Source: Candidatus Parcubacteria bacterium
GTDB lineage: Bacteria > Patescibacteriota > Minisyncoccia > JAHIHE01 > JAGLIN01
Assembly: GCA_023140775.1 (NCBI GenBank)
Contig: JAGLLA010000021.1
Span: forward strand, 1-34,333
Length of the DNA stretch: 34,333 bases
Direction of reading: 5' to 3'
In this document: piece by piece, positions 16,463 to 25,059 of the stretch
Numbering within the stretch: position 1 is the stretch's first letter
Layout: each line of letters begins with the position of its first letter
Program-made: the position numbers and the translations under genes
The notes under the pieces: model-generated
Told to the model about the DNA's origin: nothing
Databases searched by the model: none
The model's input: the letters and a program-made list of their open reading frames with translations, nothing else

Positions 16463-17104
16463 TTGGCAAGTATGGAAATCACTATAGCAATTTTTTTTGT
16501 AATCATCTTATTATTTTCTGCCGTTATTCATGAATTTGCTCATGGCTGGATGGCAAATTATTTGGGAGATCCGACGGCAAAATATATGGGTCGATTGACC
16601 TTGAATCCGATTGCGCATATTGATCCGTTGGGTTCAATTCTAGTCCCTTTATTTTTGATCATTTCTAATTTTGGTTTTATATTTGCCTGGGCAAAGCCAG
16701 TTCCTTATAATCCATACAATTTGCGAGACAAAAAAAACGGAGAAATGTTTGTTGCACTTGCTGGTCCCGTTTCGAATTTGATCATTGCATTTATTTTTGG
16801 AGCTATTATTCGGATAATGATATTTCAAAATATTGATTCGGGAATGATATCGTTCTTCTCTTTTATCGTGTATCTCAACATTATCTTAGCTCTTTTTAAT
16901 TTAATGCCCATTCCTCCTTTGGATGGTTCGAAGATCCTTTTTCATTTCATGCCATATTCGATGCAAGGTACAAAAGAATTTCTTGAGAAAAATGGTATGA
17001 TACTTTTGCTTGTCTTTATTATTTTTGGTGGATTCAGTCTAATTCTTTGGCCGATCTTGGAGCTACTGTTTGCTTTGTTTACTGGAAGTAATCGACTTTT
17101 ATGA
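16463..17104 (+). CDS. M50-family site-2 protease
   Basis: VIHEFAHGW (HExxH) and NLMPIPPLDGSKIL (NxxPxPxLDG). Confidence 0.92.
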   Translation: MASMEITIAIFFVIILLFSAVIHEFAHGWMANYLGDPTAKYMGRLTLNPIAHIDPLGSILVPLFLIISNFGFIFAWAKPVPYNPYNLRDKKNGEMFVALAGPVSNLIIAFIFGAIIRIMIFQNIDSGMISFFSFIVYLNIILALFNLMPIPPLDGSKILFHFMPYSMQGTKEFLEKNGMILLLVFIIFGGFSLILWPILELLFALFTGSNRLL

Positions 17105-17280
17105 TCGCTATTTTTGAAATTATTCGATTGAGGAAAAACGTTCTTGACATATTTATAACAATCTGTTAATCTTAGGTTTATTGAGGGATTAAATGAAATT
17201 GCGATATAGAAATTGCACAAACTAATGCAGTTGTGTTAATTTTATCTGATTTTTATAATAAAACTATATAAAATAAAACA

Positions 17281-17697
17281 ATGCCAACTATACAACAATT
17301 GATCAGAAAACCAAGAACAAAGACCGCCAAGAAATCAAAGACGCCTGCTTTAGCGCGTAATTTTAATTATCTAAAAAATAAGCCATCAGTCGCCAAAAAA
17401 GGAAATCCCTTCAAGAGAGGTGTTTGTGTGAAGGTTGGAACAATGACTCCCAAAAAGCCGAATTCAGCGCTTCGAAAAATTGCCAGAGTAAAACTGACAA
17501 ATGGAGCTGAGGTGACAGCATATATTCCAGGAATTGGACATACATTACAAGAACATTCCGTGGTGATGATTAGAGGTGGAAGAGTTAAGGATCTTCCGGG
17601 TGTCAGATATCATATTGTTCGTGGAGTTCTTGATGCTGGTGGAGTAGAAGGAAGAAAACAAGAAAGAAGTAAATATGGAACAAAGAGACCTAAATAG
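17281..17697 (+). CDS. rpsL: 30S ribosomal protein S12
   Basis: [12 protein letters not shown]..., [37 protein letters not shown]. Confidence 0.98.
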   Translation: MPTIQQLIRKPRTKTAKKSKTPALARNFNYLKNKPSVAKKGNPFKRGVCVKVGTMTPKKPNSALRKIARVKLTNGAEVTAYIPGIGHTLQEHSVVMIRGGRVKDLPGVRYHIVRGVLDAGGVEGRKQERSKYGTKRPK

Positions 17698-17738
17698 TTT
17701 TCATTTTAAATTGAATTTTAACATAATTATAAACAACC

Positions 17739-18212
17739 ATGGGACGAAGAAAAAAGACAATCGACAGAGGAATAAAATCCGACTATAAATATAATAATCC
17801 AATATTATCTAAGTTTATCAACTATATAATGGAAGACGGAAAAAAGACTGTGGCATGCAGAGTTGTTTATGATACTTTGGATATTATCAAAGAAAAGACA
17901 AAAAAAGATCCAATCGAAGTATTTGAGGAAGCTTTTAATAAAGTTGCGCCAGTTTTGGAAGTTAAGTCGAAGAGAATTGGAGGAGCCACATATCAAGTTC
18001 CTGTTGAAGTTCGTGGTGAAAACAGAAGAATGCAACTTGCTTTCAGATGGCTCATCGGCGCTGCTAAGAGTAAAAAAGGAAAACCAATGTCAGAAAAGCT
18101 TTCTGAAGAAATTTTGGATATCATTGGTGGAACAGGGATTGCTATGAAAAAGAGAGAAGACATTCAAAAGATGGCCGAAGCAAACAGAGCCTTCGCTCAT
18201 TTTGCAAGATAG
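17739..18212 (+). CDS. rpsG: 30S ribosomal protein S7
   Basis: GGATYQVPVEVRGENRRMQLAFRWL, NRAFAHFAR. Confidence 0.98.
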   Translation: MGRRKKTIDRGIKSDYKYNNPILSKFINYIMEDGKKTVACRVVYDTLDIIKEKTKKDPIEVFEEAFNKVAPVLEVKSKRIGGATYQVPVEVRGENRRMQLAFRWLIGAAKSKKGKPMSEKLSEEILDIIGGTGIAMKKREDIQKMAEANRAFAHFAR

Positions 18213-18235
18213 AATTGAAGTTATTTTGATATGAA

Positions 18236-18268
18236 ATCAAGCTTTTGTCAGCTTGATTTTTTTGTCTA
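18236..18268 (+). terminator. Terminator after rpsG
   Basis: ATCAAGC-ttttgtca-GCTTGAT followed by TTTTTT. Confidence 0.8.
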
Positions 18269-18396
18269 AAAGATTTTTTGTAGCCACATTTATAATTTTG
18301 TGTTATAATGAAAGAGTTATAATACTTTCAGTTAAAATAATTAAAATAGAAATCACAATACAATGCATGAAGAAATAAAAATCTTTCCTGTCTTTA

Positions 18397-18480
18397 GCTT
18401 GTTGATTCGCTTAACAAGCGTTTTTATGTGTGTTTATAGGATTCAGACAAAGTCCCTGCTCAAATGCAGGGTTTTTTATT
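18397..18480 (+). promoter_or_regulatory. Two tandem terminator-like hairpins in the leader of the terpene-synthase-like operon
   Basis: GCTTGTT-gattcgctt-AACAAGC-g-TTTTT and CCCTGC-tcaaat-GCAGGG-TTTTTT; TATAAT boxes upstream at ~18304 and ~18318. Confidence 0.6.
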
Positions 18481-18513
18481 ATTAAGTCACATTTTTATTT
18501 TTAAATTATCTTT

Positions 18514-19392
18514 ATGCAAGAAATTATTGAGCTCTACGAAAAAAGCGCACAAAAAAATTTGAATGAGATAAATCAGATATTAAAGCAAAGGAAAATAGAC
18601 AATAAAGTAGTTGGAGAAAGCTGTAATCAAATTCTTTCAATGTCTTGTAGAAACATCGCACAAAAATGGACGACTGGCAGAAAGTATCTTAGAACTTTTT
18701 TTGTCAAAGAGGCATTTGCTGATTTTTATCCAAAAAATATTCTTGAAACATCAACTTATGTGGATGTCATGATCAATATTTTAGATGATCTGCTAGATGA
18801 AAAAATGGATGATAATAATAAAAAGCTTTATGTCCTGGAGTTTTTGAGAGTTTTTTCATTATATAATTATGAATGCCCGACTAAAGAGTTTCAGATGTGC
18901 TTAGGTAGTTATTTTAATAAACTTATTTCTCTTGCTGTTACAGAAGAATGCTACAAAGATTTAATCGACAAGGAAAAAGAGTTGGCAAAAATAGTAAAAT
19001 ATTCTATAGAAGTATTAGACTGCAGAAGTATGGATATTGATATTTTTAATGAATTGGTGTTCGTAAATAATAATTTATATGATTTAAAAGAGGAGGAACA
19101 ATTAATGAGGATGGGTAGGTTATTCAGGGCAGTTAATATAATGAAAAAAGATATTATGGACATAGAGCATGATAATGAAACTGGTCAAGAGTCTCTGGTC
19201 TCCAAAATGACAAACAGAAAAAGTTTTGATATGAGTGCGTATGTCCTGACTGTAGCTGACTACTATATAAGTGAGGCTGATAAAATTATATCAAGAGAAT
19301 CTAATAAGGAAGAGTATACAGTTCCTCTTAAGAATTTCTATAATATGATCAAAACAGAAAAAGAGATGATCATTAATCTTGATTTAGGGTAG
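18514..19392 (+). CDS. Putative class-I terpene-synthase-fold protein (squalene/phytoene-synthase-like, divergent)
   Basis: All-alpha 292 aa; Asp-rich VDVMINILDDLLDE and second Asp-rich FRAVNIMKKDIMDIEHDNETG resembling the PSY/SQS 'TNILRDxxEDxxxG' motif; operon with polyprenyl synthase. Confidence 0.4.
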   Translation: MQEIIELYEKSAQKNLNEINQILKQRKIDNKVVGESCNQILSMSCRNIAQKWTTGRKYLRTFFVKEAFADFYPKNILETSTYVDVMINILDDLLDEKMDDNNKKLYVLEFLRVFSLYNYECPTKEFQMCLGSYFNKLISLAVTEECYKDLIDKEKELAKIVKYSIEVLDCRSMDIDIFNELVFVNNNLYDLKEEEQLMRMGRLFRAVNIMKKDIMDIEHDNETGQESLVSKMTNRKSFDMSAYVLTVADYYISEADKIISRESNKEEYTVPLKNFYNMIKTEKEMIINLDLG

Positions 19393-19414
19393 TATTTATA
19401 AATAATTTAGCGAT

Positions 19415-21685
19415 ATGCAAGTTGATTTTGATTTAATAACAAAAATAGCTGTTTTTTTGATTAATGCTATAGGTCTTTGGCTGATTTTAATTGTCTATTT
19501 CTCGGATAAAGAAAGGAACATAAAAAAATCTTTTATTTCAACGACGTTATTTATGCTTATTTGGGTTGATTTTGCGTATATTGCAAGATTACCAAGCCAA
19601 GTAGAATTAGCTTTATTTTGGATTAGAATAGCCTGGGCAGTTACTATACCACTTTTTGCGTCAATATATTTTTTCACAATTTATTTTCTCAACGAGCATG
19701 GAAAGCATAGGTTAACTAGTTTTATTGTTTTAATTACAGGAATTGTTTCTTTTCCTGCTACACTTTTAACAAACTGGGCAATTGCAGATATTCAGTCAAA
19801 GCAAGTGTGGTCAAAGTTAATTTATGGATATGGGATAATTGTTTTCTATGCAATTGTGCTTTTAATATCTTTTTTGACCCTAAAGTTATTGTTTAAAAAT
19901 TATTTTTCCTCCAAAGGAAAAGAGAGGGATAGTATTCAGTATTTTGTTATTGGGATTTTATTTTTTCTTACCATGAATGTAGTTTTTAATATTATCTATC
20001 CATTTATTTTGAATATTCCGAAGTATTATCAATTAGGAGATTACTCAACTGTGGTATTTTTAGGTTTTTTAGCATACGCTATAACCAAACATGACTTAAT
20101 GGGTATTAAAACTTTCTTAACTCAAATTTTAATAACTGTTATGTCAATTATATTGTTAATTGATATAGTTATACTTTCTTCAGATGATTTTATGAGAATG
20201 TTGAAAATTGGAATTTTGATTACCTTCTTATATTTTAGTAGAGAACTAGTGAGAAGTGTGAAGAAAGAAAAGAATTCAAAGGTAAAACTGCAAAATGCTA
20301 ATAAAAAAATAAAACATTACGTTGACAAGCTGGAAGATACGAATAAAAATTTGGAAGAAGGGAATAAGGATTTGAAGGCACTCCTTGAAGTTAATGACAA
20401 GGTGATGGAAAATTTCGATCCAAAAGAAATTGCACAGAGCGTTGTTGACATAATACCAGATAGTTTAGGTCACTTAGGAAATAAGGGTGGAATATTTATT
20501 TTATTTAGTGCTGAGAAAAAAGAAATTTATACTTACGCTATAACGAATACAACTTTAGTAAAAAAGGCTGAAAAATTATTGAATAAGTCTTTTTACAAGC
20601 ACAAAGTGAACATCAATGATATAGATAATCTCGTGGCAAGAACAATAAAGGAAAAGAAAAGTTTTGTGAGCACTAATTTGTCAGAATTTTTATATCCTAC
20701 TGTGGGCAAGAAATCTTGTAGTTTAATTCAAAAAGTGGTCAAGGCGAAATCATTTATTTCTATGCCAATTTTTTCTCGGAGAGATGTTATCGGTTTGCTA
20801 ATTTTTGTTGGAACCAAGCCGGTGAATAAGATCTTACAGAGAGATAAAAATATATTGTATATGTTTTCATCACATGTGGGGAATGCAATGGAAAATGCAA
20901 GACTCTATGAACAGACAAGTAGGCAAATCAAAGAAACAAAAAAATTAAATAATAATCTTGAAATTGCTAATACAAAATTAAAAGAGTTGTTGGAAATTAA
21001 AAATGAATTTTTGCATATCACTTCACATCAACTGAGAACACCTTTGACTGCTATCAGAGGAATGGTTTCAATGTGGTATGATGGAGATTTTGATGATTTG
21101 TCTGCGCAGGAGAAAAATAATATGATCAAAAAGATACTTGTTAGTACAGATAGATTGAATAATATTACGAATGATATGCTTGATGCGCTTGAACTTGAAG
21201 GAGGTTTTTTGAAATTCCAATTCCAATCTATTTCCTTGAAAAAGATGCTTCAAGAAACAATTGACACTTTGAAAGGAAATTTTGATAAAAAGGGTCTTTA
21301 TCTTCGATTAAAGTTTGATTCCAAAACTACAGACATTGAAGTTGAGCCGAATTATATTAGACAGGTTTTTATGAATACAATTGATAATGCCTGTAAATAT
21401 ACAAAAAAAGGAGGAGTGGATATAAATGTAAAAAAGAATAAAGATCATCTCGAAATTATAATCAAGGACACTGGAGTGGGTATTAGCAAGGAAGATCAAA
21501 AGAGACTTTTTCAAAAATTTACGAGAGGGAAAAATGCTTCCGTGGAAAATGCCTCGGGGAGCGGACTCGGTCTATTTATTGCGAGAAAAATAATTAGGGC
21601 TCATGATGGTGAAATTGAAATCAGCAGCGATGGTATAAATAGGGGTTCAGTGGTTAAAATATTTTTAAAAATTAAACATAATTAA
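19415..21685 (+). CDS. Sensor histidine kinase: 7TM N-terminal region, coiled coil, GAF-like, HisKA, HATPase_c
   Basis: About 7 TM helices; FLHITSHQLRTPLTAIRGMVS H-box; NTIDNACKYTKKGG N-box; GSGLGLFIARKIIRAHDGEI. Confidence 0.93.
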   Translation: MQVDFDLITKIAVFLINAIGLWLILIVYFSDKERNIKKSFISTTLFMLIWVDFAYIARLPSQVELALFWIRIAWAVTIPLFASIYFFTIYFLNEHGKHRLTSFIVLITGIVSFPATLLTNWAIADIQSKQVWSKLIYGYGIIVFYAIVLLISFLTLKLLFKNYFSSKGKERDSIQYFVIGILFFLTMNVVFNIIYPFILNIPKYYQLGDYSTVVFLGFLAYAITKHDLMGIKTFLTQILITVMSIILLIDIVILSSDDFMRMLKIGILITFLYFSRELVRSVKKEKNSKVKLQNANKKIKHYVDKLEDTNKNLEEGNKDLKALLEVNDKVMENFDPKEIAQSVVDIIPDSLGHLGNKGGIFILFSAEKKEIYTYAITNTTLVKKAEKLLNKSFYKHKVNINDIDNLVARTIKEKKSFVSTNLSEFLYPTVGKKSCSLIQKVVKAKSFISMPIFSRRDVIGLLIFVGTKPVNKILQRDKNILYMFSSHVGNAMENARLYEQTSRQIKETKKLNNNLEIANTKLKELLEIKNEFLHITSHQLRTPLTAIRGMVSMWYDGDFDDLSAQEKNNMIKKILVSTDRLNNITNDMLDALELEGGFLKFQFQSISLKKMLQETIDTLKGNFDKKGLYLRLKFDSKTTDIEVEPNYIRQVFMNTIDNACKYTKKGGVDINVKKNKDHLEIIIKDTGVGISKEDQKRLFQKFTRGKNASVENASGSGLGLFIARKIIRAHDGEIEISSDGINRGSVVKIFLKIKHN

Positions 21686-21689
21686 AAAT

Positions 21690-22763
21690 ATGGAAATGAA
21701 TGATTACTATACAAATTTGAAGAAGAGGATTGATATTGAGCTAAATGTTTTTTTTGAGAATAAACATAAACAAATAAAGTCTGATATTGAACTTACAGAA
21801 TTTTCAGAAATTATAGCTGATTTAGAAAATTTTGTGATGAGTTCTGGGAAAAGAATTAGACCCGTTCTTTTCTATTTTGGATATGTTCTTGCTGGAGGAA
21901 AAGATCGAGAAGAGGTCTTAAGAGCTGCAGTTTCAGTAGAGTTGATGCATTCATACTTTCTTATCCATGATGATATAATCGATAGGGATGATTTTAGGCA
22001 TGGCGATCTGTCTATGCACTGTAAGTACAGAAAAAAGGCCGAAAAAGATTTCAAGGATAATGATAGTCGGCACTTTGGAACATCCATGGCAATTCTGATA
22101 GGAGACTTAATGTCATCGTTTGGATATCAAGTTTTGAATAATTCTAATTTTAATGATAGCGAGAGGATAAAGGCACTGAATTATTTTAACAACATAATTT
22201 GCAATACGATGTTCGGTCAATTAATGGATTTGAATTTTGATAAGAACAAAAATTTAAATGTGGAAATGGTCTTTAAGGTGCAAAAATATAAGACGGCAAA
22301 ATATACGATTGAGGGACCTTTGCATTTAGGCGCAATCCTAGCTGGGGCTGATGATAATTTTTTGAAATTATTGAGCAGTTATGCAATTCCTGTTGGCATC
22401 GCATTTCAAATTCAGGATGATATAATTGGAGTTTTTGGCAACGAGAAAAAAATTGGAAAACCTGTGGGATCTGATATTCAAGAGGGAAAAAGAACTCTTC
22501 TTGTTGCCGAGGCAATGAAAACTGCAAGCGATGAAGAAAAAAAGATATTAGATGATATTTTAGGGAATGAGGATCTAACCTTTGATGAATTGGAGATCGT
22601 GCGTAGAATAATCAGAGACACAGGTGCTTTGAAAAAATCTGAAAACAAAGCGGAAGATCTTATAAAAGAGGCAAAAACAAATATTCAATCCTTTGCGGTT
22701 GATGAAAAATATAGAAAAGTTTTAAGTGATTTTGCGGATTTTATCATAACGAGGGATAAATAG
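21690..22763 (+). CDS. Polyprenyl (geranylgeranyl/farnesyl-type) diphosphate synthase
   Basis: LIHDDIIDRDDFRHG (FARM), GIAFQIQDDIIGVFGNEKKIGKPVGSD (SARM). Confidence 0.95.
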   Translation: MEMNDYYTNLKKRIDIELNVFFENKHKQIKSDIELTEFSEIIADLENFVMSSGKRIRPVLFYFGYVLAGGKDREEVLRAAVSVELMHSYFLIHDDIIDRDDFRHGDLSMHCKYRKKAEKDFKDNDSRHFGTSMAILIGDLMSSFGYQVLNNSNFNDSERIKALNYFNNIICNTMFGQLMDLNFDKNKNLNVEMVFKVQKYKTAKYTIEGPLHLGAILAGADDNFLKLLSSYAIPVGIAFQIQDDIIGVFGNEKKIGKPVGSDIQEGKRTLLVAEAMKTASDEEKKILDDILGNEDLTFDELEIVRRIIRDTGALKKSENKAEDLIKEAKTNIQSFAVDEKYRKVLSDFADFIITRDK

Positions 22764-22960
22764 TCAGAATAAAATTTAGAACTTTCGACTTGGTAGATGG
22801 AGTAATCGTAAAGTTTTTTGTTAAAGGATTTTGCAAAGTAATTAAAGAAAAGAAAAAGTGGGTAAGCTGTGGATAGTTTATCTGCTTTTTTATTCGTTTT
22901 TTGGAGAAATATGCCTTAAATATGGGCAATTGTATTTTTTGGTAGATGGGGTATTGTGGT

Positions 22961-23023
22961 TTGACTAATGTGCTATGTGGTGTATAATGGGTTTATAGGG
23001 TATAAAAGTGGATAAAAGTGGGG
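22961..23023 (+). promoter_or_regulatory. mraZ promoter with phased GGG/AAAGTGG boxes (putative MraZ autoregulatory sites)
   Basis: TTGACT-16 nt-TATAAT (22983-22988), then TGGG, AGGG, AAAAGTGGA, AAAAGTGGGG at ~10-nt spacing. Confidence 0.6.
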
Positions 23024-23054
23024 AATTAATAATTAGGAATATCATAGTATAAAT

Positions 23055-23486
23055 ATGTTTATTGGAGAATATAATCACAATCTAGATGAAAAAGGAAGAA
23101 TGGCCGTGCCAGTCAAGTTTCGCAGTGATTTGAAAAAAGGAGCTGTAATTACAAGAGGGCTTGACGGGTGCTTGTTTTTATACACAATATCCGAATGGAA
23201 GGTTTTGGCGGAAAAGCTAAGTAGCTTGCCGATTAGTCAGTCAAATACGAGAGCTTTTGCCAGATTAATGCTCGCTGGAGCTATGGATGTTCAGCTTGAT
23301 AAGCAGGGAAGAGTGATCTTGCCTGATTATCTGAGAAAATATGCCGGTTTAAAAAAGAAGATTGTGATCGGTGGTTTGTTCAATCGCCTAGAAATTTGGA
23401 ATGAGGAAACTTGGAATAAGTACAAGGAAAAGACAGAAAAGGATAGTAGTAATATAGCTGAAAAATTAGGGGAATTGGGAGTATAG
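23055..23486 (+). CDS. mraZ: Transcriptional regulator MraZ
   Basis: MFIGEYNHNLDEKGRMAVPVKFR...LDKQGRVILPDYLR. Confidence 0.97.
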   Translation: MFIGEYNHNLDEKGRMAVPVKFRSDLKKGAVITRGLDGCLFLYTISEWKVLAEKLSSLPISQSNTRAFARLMLAGAMDVQLDKQGRVILPDYLRKYAGLKKKIVIGGLFNRLEIWNEETWNKYKEKTEKDSSNIAEKLGELGV

Positions 23487-23517
23487 TATTATCTTGGTAA
23501 ATTATAAAATTTAAAGT

Positions 23518-24468
23518 ATGAATTATTTTCATATTCCAGTGTTAGCAAAAGAAATTATAGAAATTATTGATCCACAACCGGGGGAAAATTTAATTGACGG
23601 AACAATAGGTGGTGGAGGTCACGCGGAACTATTTCTTGAAAAAATATCTCCCAATGGAAAACTGCTGGGAATTGACTTGGATAGCGAAGCTTTGATCGAA
23701 AATAGAAGAAGACTGAAAAAATATTCAGACAGAGTTGTTCTTGAAAAAGGAAATTTTGTAGATTTTGTCAAAATCAAAGAAAATGTAAATTTTCCTCCCG
23801 TTGATATATTCTTTCTTGATCTCGGATTTTCTTCACAGCAATTAAATGATGATGATCTTGGAATTTCATTTTTAAAAAAAAGTCCGCTTGATATGAGAAT
23901 TGGAGGACAAGGAGCAGAAAATGATGATCGGTTTACGGCTGAACATATAATAAATAATTGGAGCGAAGAGGAAATAAAAAAGATACTCAAAGATTATGGT
24001 GAGGAAAAATATGCCTATTCAATTGCCAGAGAAATTGCAATGACTAGAAAAGAAAAAAAGATCGTAAATACTCAAGAGTTAGTAGACATTATTGGAAAAT
24101 CAGTTCCGACGAGATATAAAAATCAGAGAATACATTACGCGACAAAAACTTTTCAAGCTTTTCGAATTTCAGTTAACAAGGAGTTAGAAAATTTACAAAA
24201 CGTTTTACCTGTAATCCTAGATAATCTTGAAGTTGGAGGTAGGGTATGTATCATATCTTTTCATTCTCTGGAGGATCGGATTGTAAAGAATTTCTTTCGA
24301 AGAGAAGCAAAAAATTGTATATGCGATGTCAAGATTCCTCTATGCGTTTGCAAACATAAACAACAACTGGAAATTATCACAAAAAAGCCTGTAATGGCAA
24401 CGGAAGAAGAGATTGCATTTAATCCAAGATCAAGAAGCGCAAAGGTAAGAATAGCAAAAAAAATATAA
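23518..24468 (+). CDS. rsmH: 16S rRNA (cytosine1402-N4)-methyltransferase
   Basis: FHIPVLAKEIIEII, DGTIGGGGHAELFL, SPLDMRIG, YATKTFQAFRISVNKEL, ISFHSLEDRIVK. Confidence 0.97.
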   Translation: MNYFHIPVLAKEIIEIIDPQPGENLIDGTIGGGGHAELFLEKISPNGKLLGIDLDSEALIENRRRLKKYSDRVVLEKGNFVDFVKIKENVNFPPVDIFFLDLGFSSQQLNDDDLGISFLKKSPLDMRIGGQGAENDDRFTAEHIINNWSEEEIKKILKDYGEEKYAYSIAREIAMTRKEKKIVNTQELVDIIGKSVPTRYKNQRIHYATKTFQAFRISVNKELENLQNVLPVILDNLEVGGRVCIISFHSLEDRIVKNFFRREAKNCICDVKIPLCVCKHKQQLEIITKKPVMATEEEIAFNPRSRSAKVRIAKKI

Positions 24469-24488
24469 TTTTAATTCATTTATTTTTT

Positions 24489-24854
24489 ATGAAAAATTCA
24501 ATGTATACAAGAAAGCATAATTATAGAAATAGTAGATTCAAAAATATTACTGTTTCTCAAAAAATAAAAAATAGTGAAAAGATTACTAGTGTTTTGCTAA
24601 TACTTTTAATTGGTATGATTGGTTTTGTTTATATGTCAAAAACTGTCAGTATCACGACTCATGGGTACGATGTGAAGGGATATGAAAAACAACTAGACGG
24701 TCTTCAAAAAGAAAATCAAAAAATGATCATTGAATTAGCTGATTTGAAATCTTTAGATAATCTTGAAGACGAATCTGACAACTTGGTTGCAGTTGAAAAT
24801 TCAAATATTAAATATATTACATCAAGTCTCAGTGTAGTCGCTATGGAGAGATAG
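24489..24854 (+). CDS. FtsL-like small membrane protein
   Basis: Single TM plus coiled coil, between rsmH and ftsI. Confidence 0.6.
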   Translation: MKNSMYTRKHNYRNSRFKNITVSQKIKNSEKITSVLLILLIGMIGFVYMSKTVSITTHGYDVKGYEKQLDGLQKENQKMIIELADLKSLDNLEDESDNLVAVENSNIKYITSSLSVVAMER

Positions 24855-25059
24855 TTATAATGAGCTTGGTTTAAAATGCACGCATTTAATGTATTACGAA
24901 TACTGGACTTGTAGAATATATTTACAAGATTGAAATTGCGACATTTAGTCAGAAAATATATTTTTTGATAAAAAATTATGTGTATATTCTAGTTGTCTTT
25001 TTGAAATAGCAAAGTGTCATAATTTCGATTATTTAAAAAATATTTTCTAGTGAAGATCT

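Noticed and set aside
23619-23990. 123-aa minus-strand ORF antisense to rsmH (and similar antisense ORFs inside rpsG, murF, cyuA-like, ftsI)
   Set aside because: Shadow ORFs on the opposite strand of clearly conserved genes; Ser/Phe/Leu-rich translations with no family signal.
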